From Nocardioides potassii (GTDB lineage Bacteria; Actinomycetota; Actinomycetes; Propionibacteriales; Nocardioidaceae), in the NCBI RefSeq assembly GCF_021648885.1, contig NZ_JAKJHZ010000003.1, forward strand, positions 434,001-498,000: a stretch of DNA of 64,000 bases. The letters are read 5' to 3'. The position numbers and the translations under genes are program-made. Every line of letters begins with the position of its first letter. Within the stretch, counting starts at the first letter, position 1. The notes beneath the pieces are model-generated. The model worked only from the letters and a program-made list of their open reading frames with translations. It was not told where the DNA came from and did no database searches. Shown here one piece after another: positions 1-8,194 of the stretch.

Positions 1-766
1 CCTCGCGGAAGCGCCGGGTGAAGGTCCGCACGCTCATCGACGACCTCTTCGCGAGCGTCGTGACGTCGAGCGGGCGGTGGAGGTTGGCCTGCGCCCACGC
101 GCGTACGTCGCTGGTCGTCTCGTCGGTGCGCCGCGGCACGTGCCGCTCGATGAACTGCGCCTGGCCGCCGTCGCGCCACGGCGGCACGACCATGTGGCGG
201 GCGACCGCGTTGGCGACGCTCGCTCCGTGGTCGGTGCGGACGAGGTGGAGGCAGAGGTCGATCCCGGCGCTCAGCCCGGCGGACGTCAGCACGCGGCCGT
301 CGTCGGTGAAGAGGACGTCCTCGTCGACCGCCACGGTGGGGTGCAGCCGGCGGAAGTCGTCGGCGTACTTCCAGTGCGTCGTGGCGCGGTGCCCGTCGAG
401 GATCCCGGCGGCGGCAAGGACGAAGGCGCCCGTGCAGATCGAGACCCATCGCGCGTCGGCCGGCACTGTCGCGAGCGCGGCGCGCAGCTCGTCGGGGAGG
501 GTGCCGTCGTGGCGCGGACCGTGGATCATCGTGCCCGGCACGACCACCGTCTGCGCGGTGGCCAGCGCCCCGATGCCGGCCGACGGGGCGATCGCGTAGC
601 CCTTGCTCGTGGCGACCGGCCGGTCGTCGACCGACACGACCTGGACGTCGTAGAGCGGCCGGCCGTCGTCGTCGCGCGCCTCGCCGAGCACCTGCGGCGG
701 GATCGTGAGGTCGTAGCCGATCACGGGCGGGATCGCGAGGACGACCACGCGGTGCGGCAGGACCAT
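1..766 (-). CDS. GlxA-family transcriptional regulator (DJ-1/PfpI domain plus AraC HTH), 3' end cut by window
   Basis: Reading leftwards from ATG at 766, the first 255 residues are present and the C-terminus lies outside the window. The N-terminal ~170 residues form a DJ-1/PfpI-like domain with a cysteine in VSICTGAFVLAAAG. The last visible residues (LDVTTLAKRSSMSVRTFTRR) are the first helices of an AraC-type DNA-binding domain. This order is that of the GlxA/FtrA regulators. AAGGA sits 8 bases before the start. It diverges from an MFS transporter, with a small inverted repeat between them, so it probably controls that gene. The ligand is unknown. Confidence 0.88.
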   Translation of the reverse strand, partial: MVLPHRVVVLAIPPVIGYDLTIPPQVLGEARDDDGRPLYDVQVVSVDDRPVATSKGYAIAPSAGIGALATAQTVVVPGTMIHGPRHDGTLPDELRAALATVPADARWVSICTGAFVLAAAGILDGHRATTHWKYADDFRRLHPTVAVDEDVLFTDDGRVLTSAGLSAGIDLCLHLVRTDHGASVANAVARHMVVPPWRDGGQAQFIERHVPRRTDETTSDVRAWAQANLHRPLDVTTLAKRSSMSVRTFTRRFRE

Positions 767-786
767 GGCCGGATCCTTGCACATGT

Positions 787-800
787 TGGCAATTGTGCCA
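787..800. promoter_or_regulatory. inverted repeat TGGCA-N4-TGCCA in divergent promoter
   Basis: A perfect 5-bp inverted repeat with a 4-bp centre lies midway between the GlxA-type regulator and the MFS gene. AraC-type regulators with a DJ-1 domain, such as AdpA, recognise sequences beginning TGGC, so this is a reasonable operator candidate. Assignment to the adjacent regulator is inference. Confidence 0.4.
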
Positions 801-837
801 CTCGTCGCCAGAAGCCCGACGCGAGAGGCTGTCGCGC

Positions 838-2166
838 GTGACGATGACGAGCCCGCCGCCAGGGCCCCTGACGCCCGCCGACGACCCCCGCCCGCGGGTC
901 CACTTCGCCTGGGTCGTCGCGGCCGTCGCCTTCACCACGCTGGTCGGTGCCGCAGCCTTCCGCTCGGTGCCGGGGGTGCTGATCGAGCCGCTGCACGACG
1001 AGTTCGGCTGGTCCCACGGCCTGATCGGGTCGGCGGTCTCGCTCAACCTCATGCTCTTCGGGCTCATCTCGCCCTTCGCCGCCGCGCTCATGGACCGCTT
1101 CGGCGTCCGTCCCGTCGTCACCTTCGCGCTGCTGATGGTCGCGCTGGGGAGCGGGCTGACCGTCTTCATGACCCAGCCGTGGCAGCTGATCCTCACGTGG
1201 GGCTTGCTCGTCGGGGTCGGCACCGGGTCGATGTCGATGGCCTTCGTCGCCACCATCACGAGTCGCTGGTTCGTCGCGCGCCGCGGCCTCGTGAGCGGCA
1301 TCCTCACCGCCGGCAACGCCACCGGGCAGCTGATCTTCCTCCCTGTCGTGGCGTGGCTCGCCACCCACCACGGGTGGCGTACGGCGGCGCTGCTGGCGTC
1401 CGTGGCCGCGCTGGCCGTCGTACCCCTGGTCCTCGTCTTCCTCCGCAACCACCCGGCCGACCTCGGGCTTCGTGCGCTCGGCGCGACCGACGCCGACCCC
1501 GGCCCGCCACCGCACCAGCAGGTCGGCTCGAGCGCCGGCCGCGCGCTGGCGGTGCTGCGCGACGCCGCCCGTACGCGGACGTTCTGGCTGCTCGCGGGCG
1601 GGTTCGCGATCTGCGGGATGACCACCAACGGCCTCATCGCCACGCACTTCGTGCCCGCGGCACACGACCACGGCATGCCCGCGACCACCGCCGCGTCGCT
1701 GCTCGCGGTCGTCGGGGTCTTCGACGTCGTCGGGACGATCGCGTCGGGCTGGCTCACCGACAAGGTCGACCCGCGCCTGCTGCTCGTCGGCTACTACGCC
1801 CTGCGCGGTGTCGGCCTGATAACGCTCCCGGCGCTGATGTCGCCGCACGTGCAGCCGAGCATGTGGGTCTTCATCATCGTCTACGGCCTCGACTGGGTGG
1901 CGACCGTGCCGCCGACGGTCGCGATCTGCCGCGAGTGGTTCGGCGCAGCCTCCGGCCCCATCGTGTTCGGCTGGGTCTTCGCCAGCCACCAGGTCGGCGC
2001 GGCCGTCGCCGCCACCGGCGCCGGCATCGTCCGCGACGTCACCGGGGACTACGACCCCGCCTTCTACTCGGCGGCCGGCCTCTGCGCGGTCGCCGCCGCG
2101 ATGTCGTACGCCATCCGGCGGAGGCCGCAGCCCGCGGACCAGCCGCAGCCCGCAGGGGTCATGTGA
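838..2166 (+). CDS. MFS transporter
   Basis: 442-residue, 12-helix membrane protein of the major facilitator superfamily, probably an organic-acid or drug transporter. The loop after helix 2 reads ALMDRFGVRP, matching the family D-R-x-G-R/V-R motif, and the second half has a matching loop (GWLTDKVDPR). Start GTG838 is preceded by GAGAGG at 823-828; ATG844 is a close alternative. It diverges from a GlxA-type regulator, suggesting local control. Two bases separate its stop from the convergent exonuclease III gene. The substrate cannot be told from sequence. Confidence 0.85.
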   Translation: MTMTSPPPGPLTPADDPRPRVHFAWVVAAVAFTTLVGAAAFRSVPGVLIEPLHDEFGWSHGLIGSAVSLNLMLFGLISPFAAALMDRFGVRPVVTFALLMVALGSGLTVFMTQPWQLILTWGLLVGVGTGSMSMAFVATITSRWFVARRGLVSGILTAGNATGQLIFLPVVAWLATHHGWRTAALLASVAALAVVPLVLVFLRNHPADLGLRALGATDADPGPPPHQQVGSSAGRALAVLRDAARTRTFWLLAGGFAICGMTTNGLIATHFVPAAHDHGMPATTAASLLAVVGVFDVVGTIASGWLTDKVDPRLLLVGYYALRGVGLITLPALMSPHVQPSMWVFIIVYGLDWVATVPPTVAICREWFGAASGPIVFGWVFASHQVGAAVAATGAGIVRDVTGDYDPAFYSAAGLCAVAAAMSYAIRRRPQPADQPQPAGVM

Positions 2167-2167
2167 C

Positions 2168-2947
2168 TCAGCCGAGGTCGACGACCACGGGGGCGTGGTC
2201 GGAGGGAGCACCCGAGAACACCTGCGGGTCGCGCTCGTCGCGGTCGATGAAGGCGCCGGTGACCCGCGAAGCGAGGGCCGGGGACGCCACCACGAAGTCG
2301 ATCTTGAGCCCGCGGTCGCGCTCGAAGCGCTGGCGGTAGTAGTCCCAGTAGGTGTAGCCGGGGGCGTGCGCGCGGGTCACCTCGGTGTACCCGTCGTCGA
2401 GGAAGCCCTGGAACGCGGCCCGCTCCGGCGGCGTGACGTGGGTCGACTTCTGGAACTGCGCCGGGTCGAAGACGTCGTCGTCGGTGGGGCAGATGTTCCA
2501 GTCGCCGACCATCGCGGTCGGGGTGTCGAGCCACCCGCGGGCCGTCTCGCGCAGCCGCGCGAGCCAGTCGAGCTTGTAGACGTAGTGCGGGTCGTCGGGC
2601 TTGCGGCCGTTGGGGACGTAGAGCGACCAGATGCGGACGCCCTCGCACGTGGCGGCGATCGCGCGCGCCTCCTCGGTCGCGGGCTCGCCCCAGGTCGGCA
2701 TGCCCTCGAAGCCGACCTGCACGTCGTCGAGCCCGACGCGCGAGAGCAGCGCGACGCCGTTCCACTGGTTCAACCCGGCCACCGCGATCTCGTAGCCGAG
2801 GGCCTGCAGGCCCATCAGCGGCAGCTGGTCCTCGCGGGCCTTGGTCTCCTGCAGCGCGAGCACGTCGATGTCGTGGCGTTGCACGAACGCCTCCACGCGG
2901 TCGATGCGGGAGCGGAGGCTGTTGACGTTCCAGGTGGCGATGCGCAC
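2168..2947 (-). CDS. xthA: exodeoxyribonuclease III
   Basis: 259-residue EEP-family nuclease for base-excision repair: it cleaves 5' of abasic sites and degrades 3' ends of duplex DNA. Catalytic signatures are all present: LQETKA (metal-binding Glu), YVPNG, GDWNICP (Asp/Asn), KIDFVVAS and the C-terminal SDHAPVVV (catalytic His). The length matches the family. Two in-frame GTG codons occur at 2950 and 2947. The second gives the usual MRIATWNVNS start and lies 6 bases after a -10-like TAGGGT, so a leaderless transcript is likely. Confidence 0.95.
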   Translation of the reverse strand: MRIATWNVNSLRSRIDRVEAFVQRHDIDVLALQETKAREDQLPLMGLQALGYEIAVAGLNQWNGVALLSRVGLDDVQVGFEGMPTWGEPATEEARAIAATCEGVRIWSLYVPNGRKPDDPHYVYKLDWLARLRETARGWLDTPTAMVGDWNICPTDDDVFDPAQFQKSTHVTPPERAAFQGFLDDGYTEVTRAHAPGYTYWDYYRQRFERDRGLKIDFVVASPALASRVTGAFIDRDERDPQVFSGAPSDHAPVVVDLG

Positions 2948-2953
2948 CACTCC

Positions 2954-2959
2954 ACCCTA
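2954..2959 (-). promoter_or_regulatory. -10-like TAGGGT for xthA (leaderless)
   Basis: TAGGGT on the minus strand ends 6 bases before GTG2947 with no Shine-Dalgarno between them, the spacing expected for transcription starting at the start codon. Confidence 0.5.
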
Positions 2960-3176
2960 GGGACGGGATCCGACGGCGTACGCCACGGGGCGGGGACAGT
3001 CTTCACGGCGCCGACCCTTTACAGATGGGGGGTCCGTGGGGGAGGTTCTGAGCAGCGCACTGGTCTCGGGAACTTCGTGCTCACCACTGGATCGACCTGT
3101 CTCTCACCTGGTCGACCCTTGCTCGACCTCCGAGATGGCGTGTGCCCACATCCCCCATCAAGGAGAAGAAATCACG

Positions 3177-3989
3177 ATGCAGCGCAGTCGACTCGGGGCG
3201 ATCGCCCTCGCCAGCTCCGCACTCCTCGGCGCGGCACTGGCCTCGCCGGCCATGGCCGCCACGGAGACCGGCACCACCGTGCCGACCTACCAGGAGTTCA
3301 AGGCCGCGACCTACCAGGACGCGGACAAGCAGTACATCGTCAACGGTGACGAGCCGGCCGGCACCAACGCCGACCTGCAGAAGTTCTACGACCGCCTGGT
3401 CGGTGAGGACACCCTCAACGAGGGCCTGATCGTCAACACCGTGGGCGGTGTCGACGACAAGTGGTCGACCGCCCAGGTCGGCAACCTCACCTACTGCGTC
3501 AGCGACAAGTTCGGCAGCCGCAAGGCCGACATCGTCAACGCGATGAACGGCGGAGCCGGCCTCTGGGAGGCCGCCTCGTCGAAGATCAACTTCGTCTACG
3601 TCCCGTCGCAGGACCCGAGCTGCACCACGCGCAACAACAACGTGCTGTTCTCGGTCGAGCCCGTCCAGACCTCGCAGTACATCGCCCGCGCGTTCTTCCC
3701 GAGCACCCCGAAGCGCTCGCGCAACGTCCTGGTCGACGACTCGATCTGGACCTCGGGCAGCTGGACGCCGTCCAACATCCTCGGCCACGAGCTCGGCCAC
3801 ACGCTGGGCTTCCGCCACGAGCACACCCGTCCCGAGGCCGGCACCTGCTTCGAGGACAACAACTGGCGTCCGCTGACGCCGTACGACTCGGCGTCGATCA
3901 TGCACTACCCGCAGTGCAACGGCTCGTCGAGCAACCTCTCGATGACCAGCACCGACCGCCAGGGAGCAGTCGCCCTCTACGGCGCCTGA
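3177..3989 (+). CDS. secreted zinc metalloprotease (metzincin type, HEIGH-like)
   Basis: 270-residue exported peptidase. Residues 1-28 are a Sec signal peptide ending ASPAMA|AT. The zinc site HELGHTLGFRHEH starts at residue 204 and matches HExxHxxGxxH of metzincins. A Met-turn SIMHYP follows at residue 240-245. Two cysteine pairs suggest disulfides outside the cell. It resembles the dual-action HEIGH metallopeptidases rather than true astacins. ATG3177 is chosen because AAGGAG lies 11 bases upstream and it opens the signal peptide; a longer frame from 3036 lacks such support. A strong terminator follows, so the gene is probably monocistronic. Confidence 0.85.
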   Translation: MQRSRLGAIALASSALLGAALASPAMAATETGTTVPTYQEFKAATYQDADKQYIVNGDEPAGTNADLQKFYDRLVGEDTLNEGLIVNTVGGVDDKWSTAQVGNLTYCVSDKFGSRKADIVNAMNGGAGLWEAASSKINFVYVPSQDPSCTTRNNNVLFSVEPVQTSQYIARAFFPSTPKRSRNVLVDDSIWTSGSWTPSNILGHELGHTLGFRHEHTRPEAGTCFEDNNWRPLTPYDSASIMHYPQCNGSSSNLSMTSTDRQGAVALYGA

Positions 3990-3999
3990 TCCGCTGAGG

Positions 4000-4042
4000 A
4001 GACGAACGCCCCTTCCGTCCCGAGCGGAGGGGGCGTTCGTCT
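4000..4042 (+). terminator. rho-independent-type hairpin after the metalloprotease gene
   Basis: An 18-bp stem (4000-4017 with 4025-4042, one G-U pair) closes a 7-base loop directly after the protease stop codon. The following T-run is poor, as usual in high-GC actinobacteria. Confidence 0.8.
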
Positions 4043-4049
4043 GCCCGGA

Positions 4050-4055
4050 TACGGT
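4050..4055 (+). promoter_or_regulatory. -10-like TACGGT for acyl-CoA dehydrogenase (leaderless)
   Basis: TACGGT ends 6 bases before GTG4062. It begins only 8 bases after the preceding terminator stem, so any -35 element would fall inside that hairpin. Confidence 0.5.
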
Positions 4056-4061
4056 CGCCTC

Positions 4062-5864
4062 GTGACCAGCAGCTCGGTGATCCTCAACCCCCGCGACCTC
4101 GAGTTCCTCCTCTTCGAGTGGCTCGACGTCGAGAAGCTCAGCGAGCGGCCGCGGTTCGCCGAGCACGACCGCGCGTCGTACGACGCCCTGCTGGCGCTGT
4201 GCGAGGAGCTCGCCACCGAGCACTTCGCGAGCCACTACCGCAAGAGCGACACCGAGGAGCCGTCCTTCGACGGCTCGAAGGTCACCCTGATCCCGGAGAT
4301 CGAGTCCGCGCTGCAGAAGCTCGCCCGCGCCGACGTGCTGACCCTGTCGCTCGACGAGGAGCACGGCGGCCTGCAGGTGCCGCGCGTCGTGGCGGCGGCG
4401 TGCATGGCGTGGTTCACCGCGGCCAACATCGGCACCGCGGCGTACTCGTTCCTCACCATCGCCAACGCCGGCCTGCTGCTCGCCCACGGCTCGCCCGAGC
4501 AGGTCGAGCGCTACGTCGGGCCGATGCTCGAGGGCCGGTTCTTCGGCACGATGACCCTCTCCGAGCCGCACGCCGGCTCCAGCCTCGGCGACGTCGTCAC
4601 CCGCGCGGTGCCAGCGGACGACGGCACCTACCGCATCTTCGGCAGCAAGATGTGGATCTCCGGCGGCGACCACGAGATGGGCGACAACATCGTCCACCTC
4701 GTGCTGGCCAAGCTGCCCGACGCGCCGCCGGGATCGCGCGGCATCTCGCTCTTCATCGTCCCCAAGCACCTCGTGAACGACGACGGCTCGATCGGCGAGC
4801 GCAACGACGTCTCCCTCGCCGGGATCAACCACAAGCTCGGCAGCCGCGGCACGGTCAACACCGCGCCTGTGTTCGGCGACGGCGCCTTCACGCCCGGTGG
4901 CTCGCCCGGTGCGATCGGCTACCTCGTGGGCGAGCCCCACAAGGGCCTCTCCTACATGTTCCACATGATGAACGCCGCCCGGCTCGGCGTCGGGATGTCG
5001 GCGACCACCACCGCCTACACGGCGTACTTGAAGTCGCTGGAGTACGCCCGCTCCCGGCCACAGGGCCGGTCGCTGACCGCCGCCGACCCGACCGGGCCGC
5101 AGGTGCCGATCATCGAGCACGCCGACGTGCGCCGGATGCTGCTGGCGCAGAAGTCCTACGTCGAGGGCGCGCTCGCGCTCAACCTCTGGTGCAGCCGGCT
5201 GCTCGACGACCAGGTGACCGCCACGGACGACGACGAGCGGCTCGCCGCCGGCCAGCTGCTCGACGTGCTCACCCCGATCGCGAAGTCGTGGCCCTCGCAG
5301 TGGGGCCAGGAGTCGTGCAGCCTGGCGATCCAGGTGCTCGGCGGTGCCGGCTACACCCGCGACCACGACGTCGAGGCGCACTGGCGCGACCAGCGGCTCA
5401 ACCCGATCCACGAGGGCACGCACGGCATCCAGGCGCTCGACCTGCTCGGCCGCAAGGTGCTCGGCGGCGGTGGCGCGTCGCTGATGGCGCTGGCCGGCCG
5501 CATCGGGGAGACCGTCGACCGGGCCACTGCCCTCGCCGGTGAGCCCGCCGAGCACGCCGCCGCGCTGAAGGCGATGGTCGACCGGCTCGGCGAGGTCACG
5601 ATGAGTCTGGCCGGTCTGGGGGACCCCGACCGGATCATGGCCAACGCGACGATCTACCTCGAGGCCGCCGGTCACGTCGTGATCGCGTGGATGTGGCTCG
5701 AGCAGCTCGTCGCGGTGGGCGACAAGGACGGCGACTTCTACGACGGCAAGCGCGCCGCGGCCCGCTACTTCTTCGGCTGGGAGCTGCCCAAGGTGGGTCC
5801 GATGCTGGACCTGCTGGCGGCGGGCGACACGACCACGCTCGACATGCGGGCGAGCTGGTTCTAG
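4062..5864 (+). CDS. acyl-CoA dehydrogenase, DmdC-like subfamily
   Basis: 600-residue FAD enzyme, longer than the ~380-residue classical family because of an extra C-terminal domain, as in 3-methylmercaptopropionyl-CoA dehydrogenases and related broad-substrate enzymes. Visible features are TMTLSEPHAGSSLGDV (FAD/substrate region), KMWISGG, QVLGGAGYTRDHDVEAHWRD and NPIHEGTHGIQALDLLGRK, whose Glu fits the catalytic base. It would oxidise an acyl-CoA at the alpha-beta bond and pass electrons to ETF. It stands alone between a terminator and a convergent gene, so the substrate is not indicated. True DMSP use is not implied. Confidence 0.88.
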   Translation: MTSSSVILNPRDLEFLLFEWLDVEKLSERPRFAEHDRASYDALLALCEELATEHFASHYRKSDTEEPSFDGSKVTLIPEIESALQKLARADVLTLSLDEEHGGLQVPRVVAAACMAWFTAANIGTAAYSFLTIANAGLLLAHGSPEQVERYVGPMLEGRFFGTMTLSEPHAGSSLGDVVTRAVPADDGTYRIFGSKMWISGGDHEMGDNIVHLVLAKLPDAPPGSRGISLFIVPKHLVNDDGSIGERNDVSLAGINHKLGSRGTVNTAPVFGDGAFTPGGSPGAIGYLVGEPHKGLSYMFHMMNAARLGVGMSATTTAYTAYLKSLEYARSRPQGRSLTAADPTGPQVPIIEHADVRRMLLAQKSYVEGALALNLWCSRLLDDQVTATDDDERLAAGQLLDVLTPIAKSWPSQWGQESCSLAIQVLGGAGYTRDHDVEAHWRDQRLNPIHEGTHGIQALDLLGRKVLGGGGASLMALAGRIGETVDRATALAGEPAEHAAALKAMVDRLGEVTMSLAGLGDPDRIMANATIYLEAAGHVVIAWMWLEQLVAVGDKDGDFYDGKRAAARYFFGWELPKVGPMLDLLAAGDTTTLDMRASWF

Positions 5865-5870
5865 GCGGTT

Positions 5871-7391
5871 CTAGCCGGCCTCGGCCGGCTCGACCAGGAA
5901 CTCGCGCACCAACCCGGGCGTTGCGGCGTCGGCGAGGGCGACCGCCACCTCGAGCCGTACGTCGTGCACGAGCACGCGCTCGTTGCCGGCGGCCGTCGTG
6001 GCGACCAGGTCGGCGAGCCCGATGCGCCGCTGCCACCACGTCTGCGAGACGACCCAGCCGATGATGCCGTCGGTCTCGAGGACCGTGCGGACCCGCGCGA
6101 GCTGACCGCTGCCCGCGACCAGGTGGTCGCCGGTGAGCGCGTGCCCCAGGTGTCGGTACGACGACTCGCCCACGGCCGCGGCCAGCAGCAGGAGGGCGAC
6201 CCCGCCGGCACCGACCCACCACCACGAGACGTCGAACCACCACGCGGCGACGGCCGCGACCACCACGAGAAACACTGCCTCGCGCAGCTGGCGGAACCAC
6301 GCGCGACGCCGGGCGAGGCGGCCGTGCTCGACGAGCGGTGCCGTCAGCGGTCCGCGGTGCTCGAGCACGGTCTCGCCGACTCCGATCGCGACGTCGCGCG
6401 GGCACGGCGGGAGCACCTGGGTCACGCCATCCTCGACGCCGGTGGCCAGCGTCGAGAGCTCGGCGCCGCCGACGAGGCGCATGAGGACGGGCTCCGTCAT
6501 CTCCACGCCGCGCACCTTGGCCTTCTCGACGGTGATCGAGCGCGTGGTGAAGAGCCCGCTCGTCAGGTGCAGCGAGCCGTGCTCGCGCACCAGGAGGAAG
6601 CGCCACCACTGGACGACGTAGCCGGCGACGGACACGACGAGCCAGATGGCGAGCGCCCCGGCGGCCAGGACGAGGACGACCGTGACGAGGGCGAACTGGA
6701 TGATCCACTCCCACGCCGACCGGGCCGTCTCCTCGTTCCAGATCGGCAGGTCGTTGCCGAACTGGGAGAGCACGCCGAGCGCGCCGGCCAGGAGGACGAG
6801 GCGACCGAGGCTGAACGGCGCGAACCGCAGCCACGACCAGTCGATCCGGGCGAGCTCCACAGCGGGAGGAGCTGACGGCGGTGGGACCGCGACCTCGCCG
6901 TCGACGGGTGCGTCGGCGACCTCGACAGGCCCGGTCGTCGGCGGTTCGCGACGGCGCAGGAGCGTCGTACGGAGCGCACGGGCGTCTGCCGCCGCGAGCG
7001 CGTCGAGGGTGATCCGGTCGTCGTCGACGCCGGTGCCGATCTCGACCTTCTGCAGGCCCAGGACCCGGTGCAGCAGCGATGCCTCCAGGTCGACGCTCCG
7101 CACCCGGTCGAGCGGAGCGGTCGAGGTGTTCCGGCTGAGGATGCCGGAGCGGACCTGGACCTGGGTGTCGGTGAGCCGGTAGTGCGTGGTGAGCCAGGGG
7201 AGCGCGCCGAAGAGGAGCGGGGCGACCACGGCGATCGGCAGCAGCACCCAGCCGAACCCTCCGTCGCTCTGGCTGATGCCCACCAGCGCGACCACGACCG
7301 GCACGAAGGCCTGACCGATCGCCTTGACGGGATCGAGCAGGAGCTTGCGGGGACTGAGCCGGGACCACCCGTCACCGGGGGAGGGGATCAC
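5871..7391 (-). CDS. PH-domain membrane protein (YdbT-like, DUF304)
   Basis: 506-residue protein with bacterial PH domains flanked by hydrophobic helices. The first PH unit (THYRLTDTQVQVRSGILSR, then APLDRVRSVDLEASLLHRVLGL) is followed by a second helical pair and another PH unit. Its GTG start overlaps the stop of the upstream PH protein in GTGA, so the two are translationally coupled. An open frame runs upstream to 8057 but covers the partner gene in the wrong frame, so the start is set at 7391. Family role is unknown; such pairs are thought to act at the membrane. Confidence 0.85.
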   Translation of the reverse strand: MIPSPGDGWSRLSPRKLLLDPVKAIGQAFVPVVVALVGISQSDGGFGWVLLPIAVVAPLLFGALPWLTTHYRLTDTQVQVRSGILSRNTSTAPLDRVRSVDLEASLLHRVLGLQKVEIGTGVDDDRITLDALAAADARALRTTLLRRREPPTTGPVEVADAPVDGEVAVPPPSAPPAVELARIDWSWLRFAPFSLGRLVLLAGALGVLSQFGNDLPIWNEETARSAWEWIIQFALVTVVLVLAAGALAIWLVVSVAGYVVQWWRFLLVREHGSLHLTSGLFTTRSITVEKAKVRGVEMTEPVLMRLVGGAELSTLATGVEDGVTQVLPPCPRDVAIGVGETVLEHRGPLTAPLVEHGRLARRRAWFRQLREAVFLVVVAAVAAWWFDVSWWWVGAGGVALLLLAAAVGESSYRHLGHALTGDHLVAGSGQLARVRTVLETDGIIGWVVSQTWWQRRIGLADLVATTAAGNERVLVHDVRLEVAVALADAATPGLVREFLVEPAEAG

Positions 7392-7879
7392 GTGGCGTCG
7401 TCCTCCGTGGCGGCGGTGATCGCGGTCAGCCGCGCGACCACCTCGCGAGCGGTGTCGGCGTCCAGGCAGTCGACGGTGATCGGACCGGCGGCCGACGCGG
7501 TGGTGACGGTGATCGAGGCCAGCCCGAAGGGCCGCATCAGCGCGCCCTGGCGGGAGTCCACCGTCTGCACCCGGCTGATCGGCGCGATGCGGGACTCCCG
7601 CCCGATCCAGCCGGAGCGGGTGTGCACCGCCGTGTCGGTGACCTCCCACCGGTGCACGCGGTAGCGGATCCGCGGCATCAGCACCACGTGTGCGACGGCC
7701 GCGGCGACGACGAGCAGCACGAGGACGATGGTCCACCCCGGCATGCCGGGCACGACGACGTACGCCACCACGGCTGCGATCGCGACGATCGCGTCCCCGA
7801 TCGCCGCCGACAGCCGCCAGTAGGGGACCGCCCGCGGCGAGACCCGGTGGGCGGGCTCGCGCAGCACGACGTCGCTCAT
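7388..7879 (-). CDS. PH-domain membrane protein (YdbS-like)
   Basis: 163-residue partner of the following gene: two membrane helices (IGDAIVAIAAVVAYVVV and WTIVLVLLVVAAAVAHVVL), then one PH domain (RYRVHRWEVTDTAVHTRSG, ISRVQTVDSRQGALMRPFG). The small-then-large gene order with stop/start overlap is the usual YdbS-YdbT arrangement. The start at ATG7879 gives the standard short cytoplasmic N-terminus. No function beyond the domain family can be assigned. Confidence 0.85.
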   Translation of the reverse strand: MSDVVLREPAHRVSPRAVPYWRLSAAIGDAIVAIAAVVAYVVVPGMPGWTIVLVLLVVAAAVAHVVLMPRIRYRVHRWEVTDTAVHTRSGWIGRESRIAPISRVQTVDSRQGALMRPFGLASITVTTASAAGPITVDCLDADTAREVVARLTAITAATEDDAT

Positions 7880-8109
7880 GCGGGCGAGTCTTGCAGGTGC
7901 GCCCGCGTCGGCGAACTTGTGCGATCCGGAGCTTCGCTGGGCGAGCCGACGTACTTCTGCAGGTTCGTGCAGTGCACACACCTGACCCTGACCAGACCTT
8001 CCCCTGCGATCCGGCGCCGGGGTGTGGTGGAGGGGCACCCACCAATCCGACCGACACTCGTGCGGGCGGTGTACGGCTCCTGAGCCGGCACCTTCCCTGA
8101 CCGGGGGGA

Positions 8110-8134
8110 GGGCCCGACCCGCTGGGTCGGGCCC
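8110..8134 (+). terminator. 11-bp perfect hairpin followed by TTCGTC
   Basis: Stem GGGCCCGACCC (8110-8120), loop GCT, perfect complementary arm 8124-8134. It lies 60 bases before ychF. The stem is strong enough to act in both directions, but no plus-strand gene precedes it and the nearest minus-strand gene starts leftwards at 7879. Confidence 0.65.
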
Positions 8135-8180
8135 TTCGTCGTGGCGCGGTCGCGTTTCGTCCGCGGGTCCGGCGCCGCCG

Positions 8181-8186
8181 TAGACT
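8181..8186 (+). promoter_or_regulatory. -10-like TAGACT for ychF (leaderless)
   Basis: TAGACT ends 8 bases before GTG8195 and no Shine-Dalgarno lies between them. Confidence 0.5.
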
Positions 8187-8194
8187 CCCCGCCC

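Larger units (their letters stand above)
7880..8194. other. 315-base spacer without a convincing protein gene
   Basis: Open frames crossing this stretch look like shadows. It holds a perfect CCGGCGCCGG palindrome, a strong plus-strand terminator hairpin (8110-8134) and the ychF -10. Because the terminator has no plus-strand gene upstream of it, a small RNA transcribed rightwards through about 7950-8135 is possible. Confidence 0.4.

Noticed and set aside
3081..5675. An 864-codon minus-strand open frame opposite the protease and acyl-CoA dehydrogenase genes
   Set aside because: Low-complexity translation and full overlap with two genes carrying intact catalytic motifs.
4062..5864. DMSP demethylation pathway gene
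   Set aside because: The protein belongs to the DmdC-like branch, but no dmdA, dmdB or dmdD gene is nearby and this branch is widespread with other acyl-CoA substrates.
5871..8057. Reading the two PH-domain genes as one 728-residue protein
   Set aside because: Only the last 506 residues look like protein in this frame. The upstream part covers the smaller PH gene in the wrong frame, and the GTGA overlap explains the arrangement.
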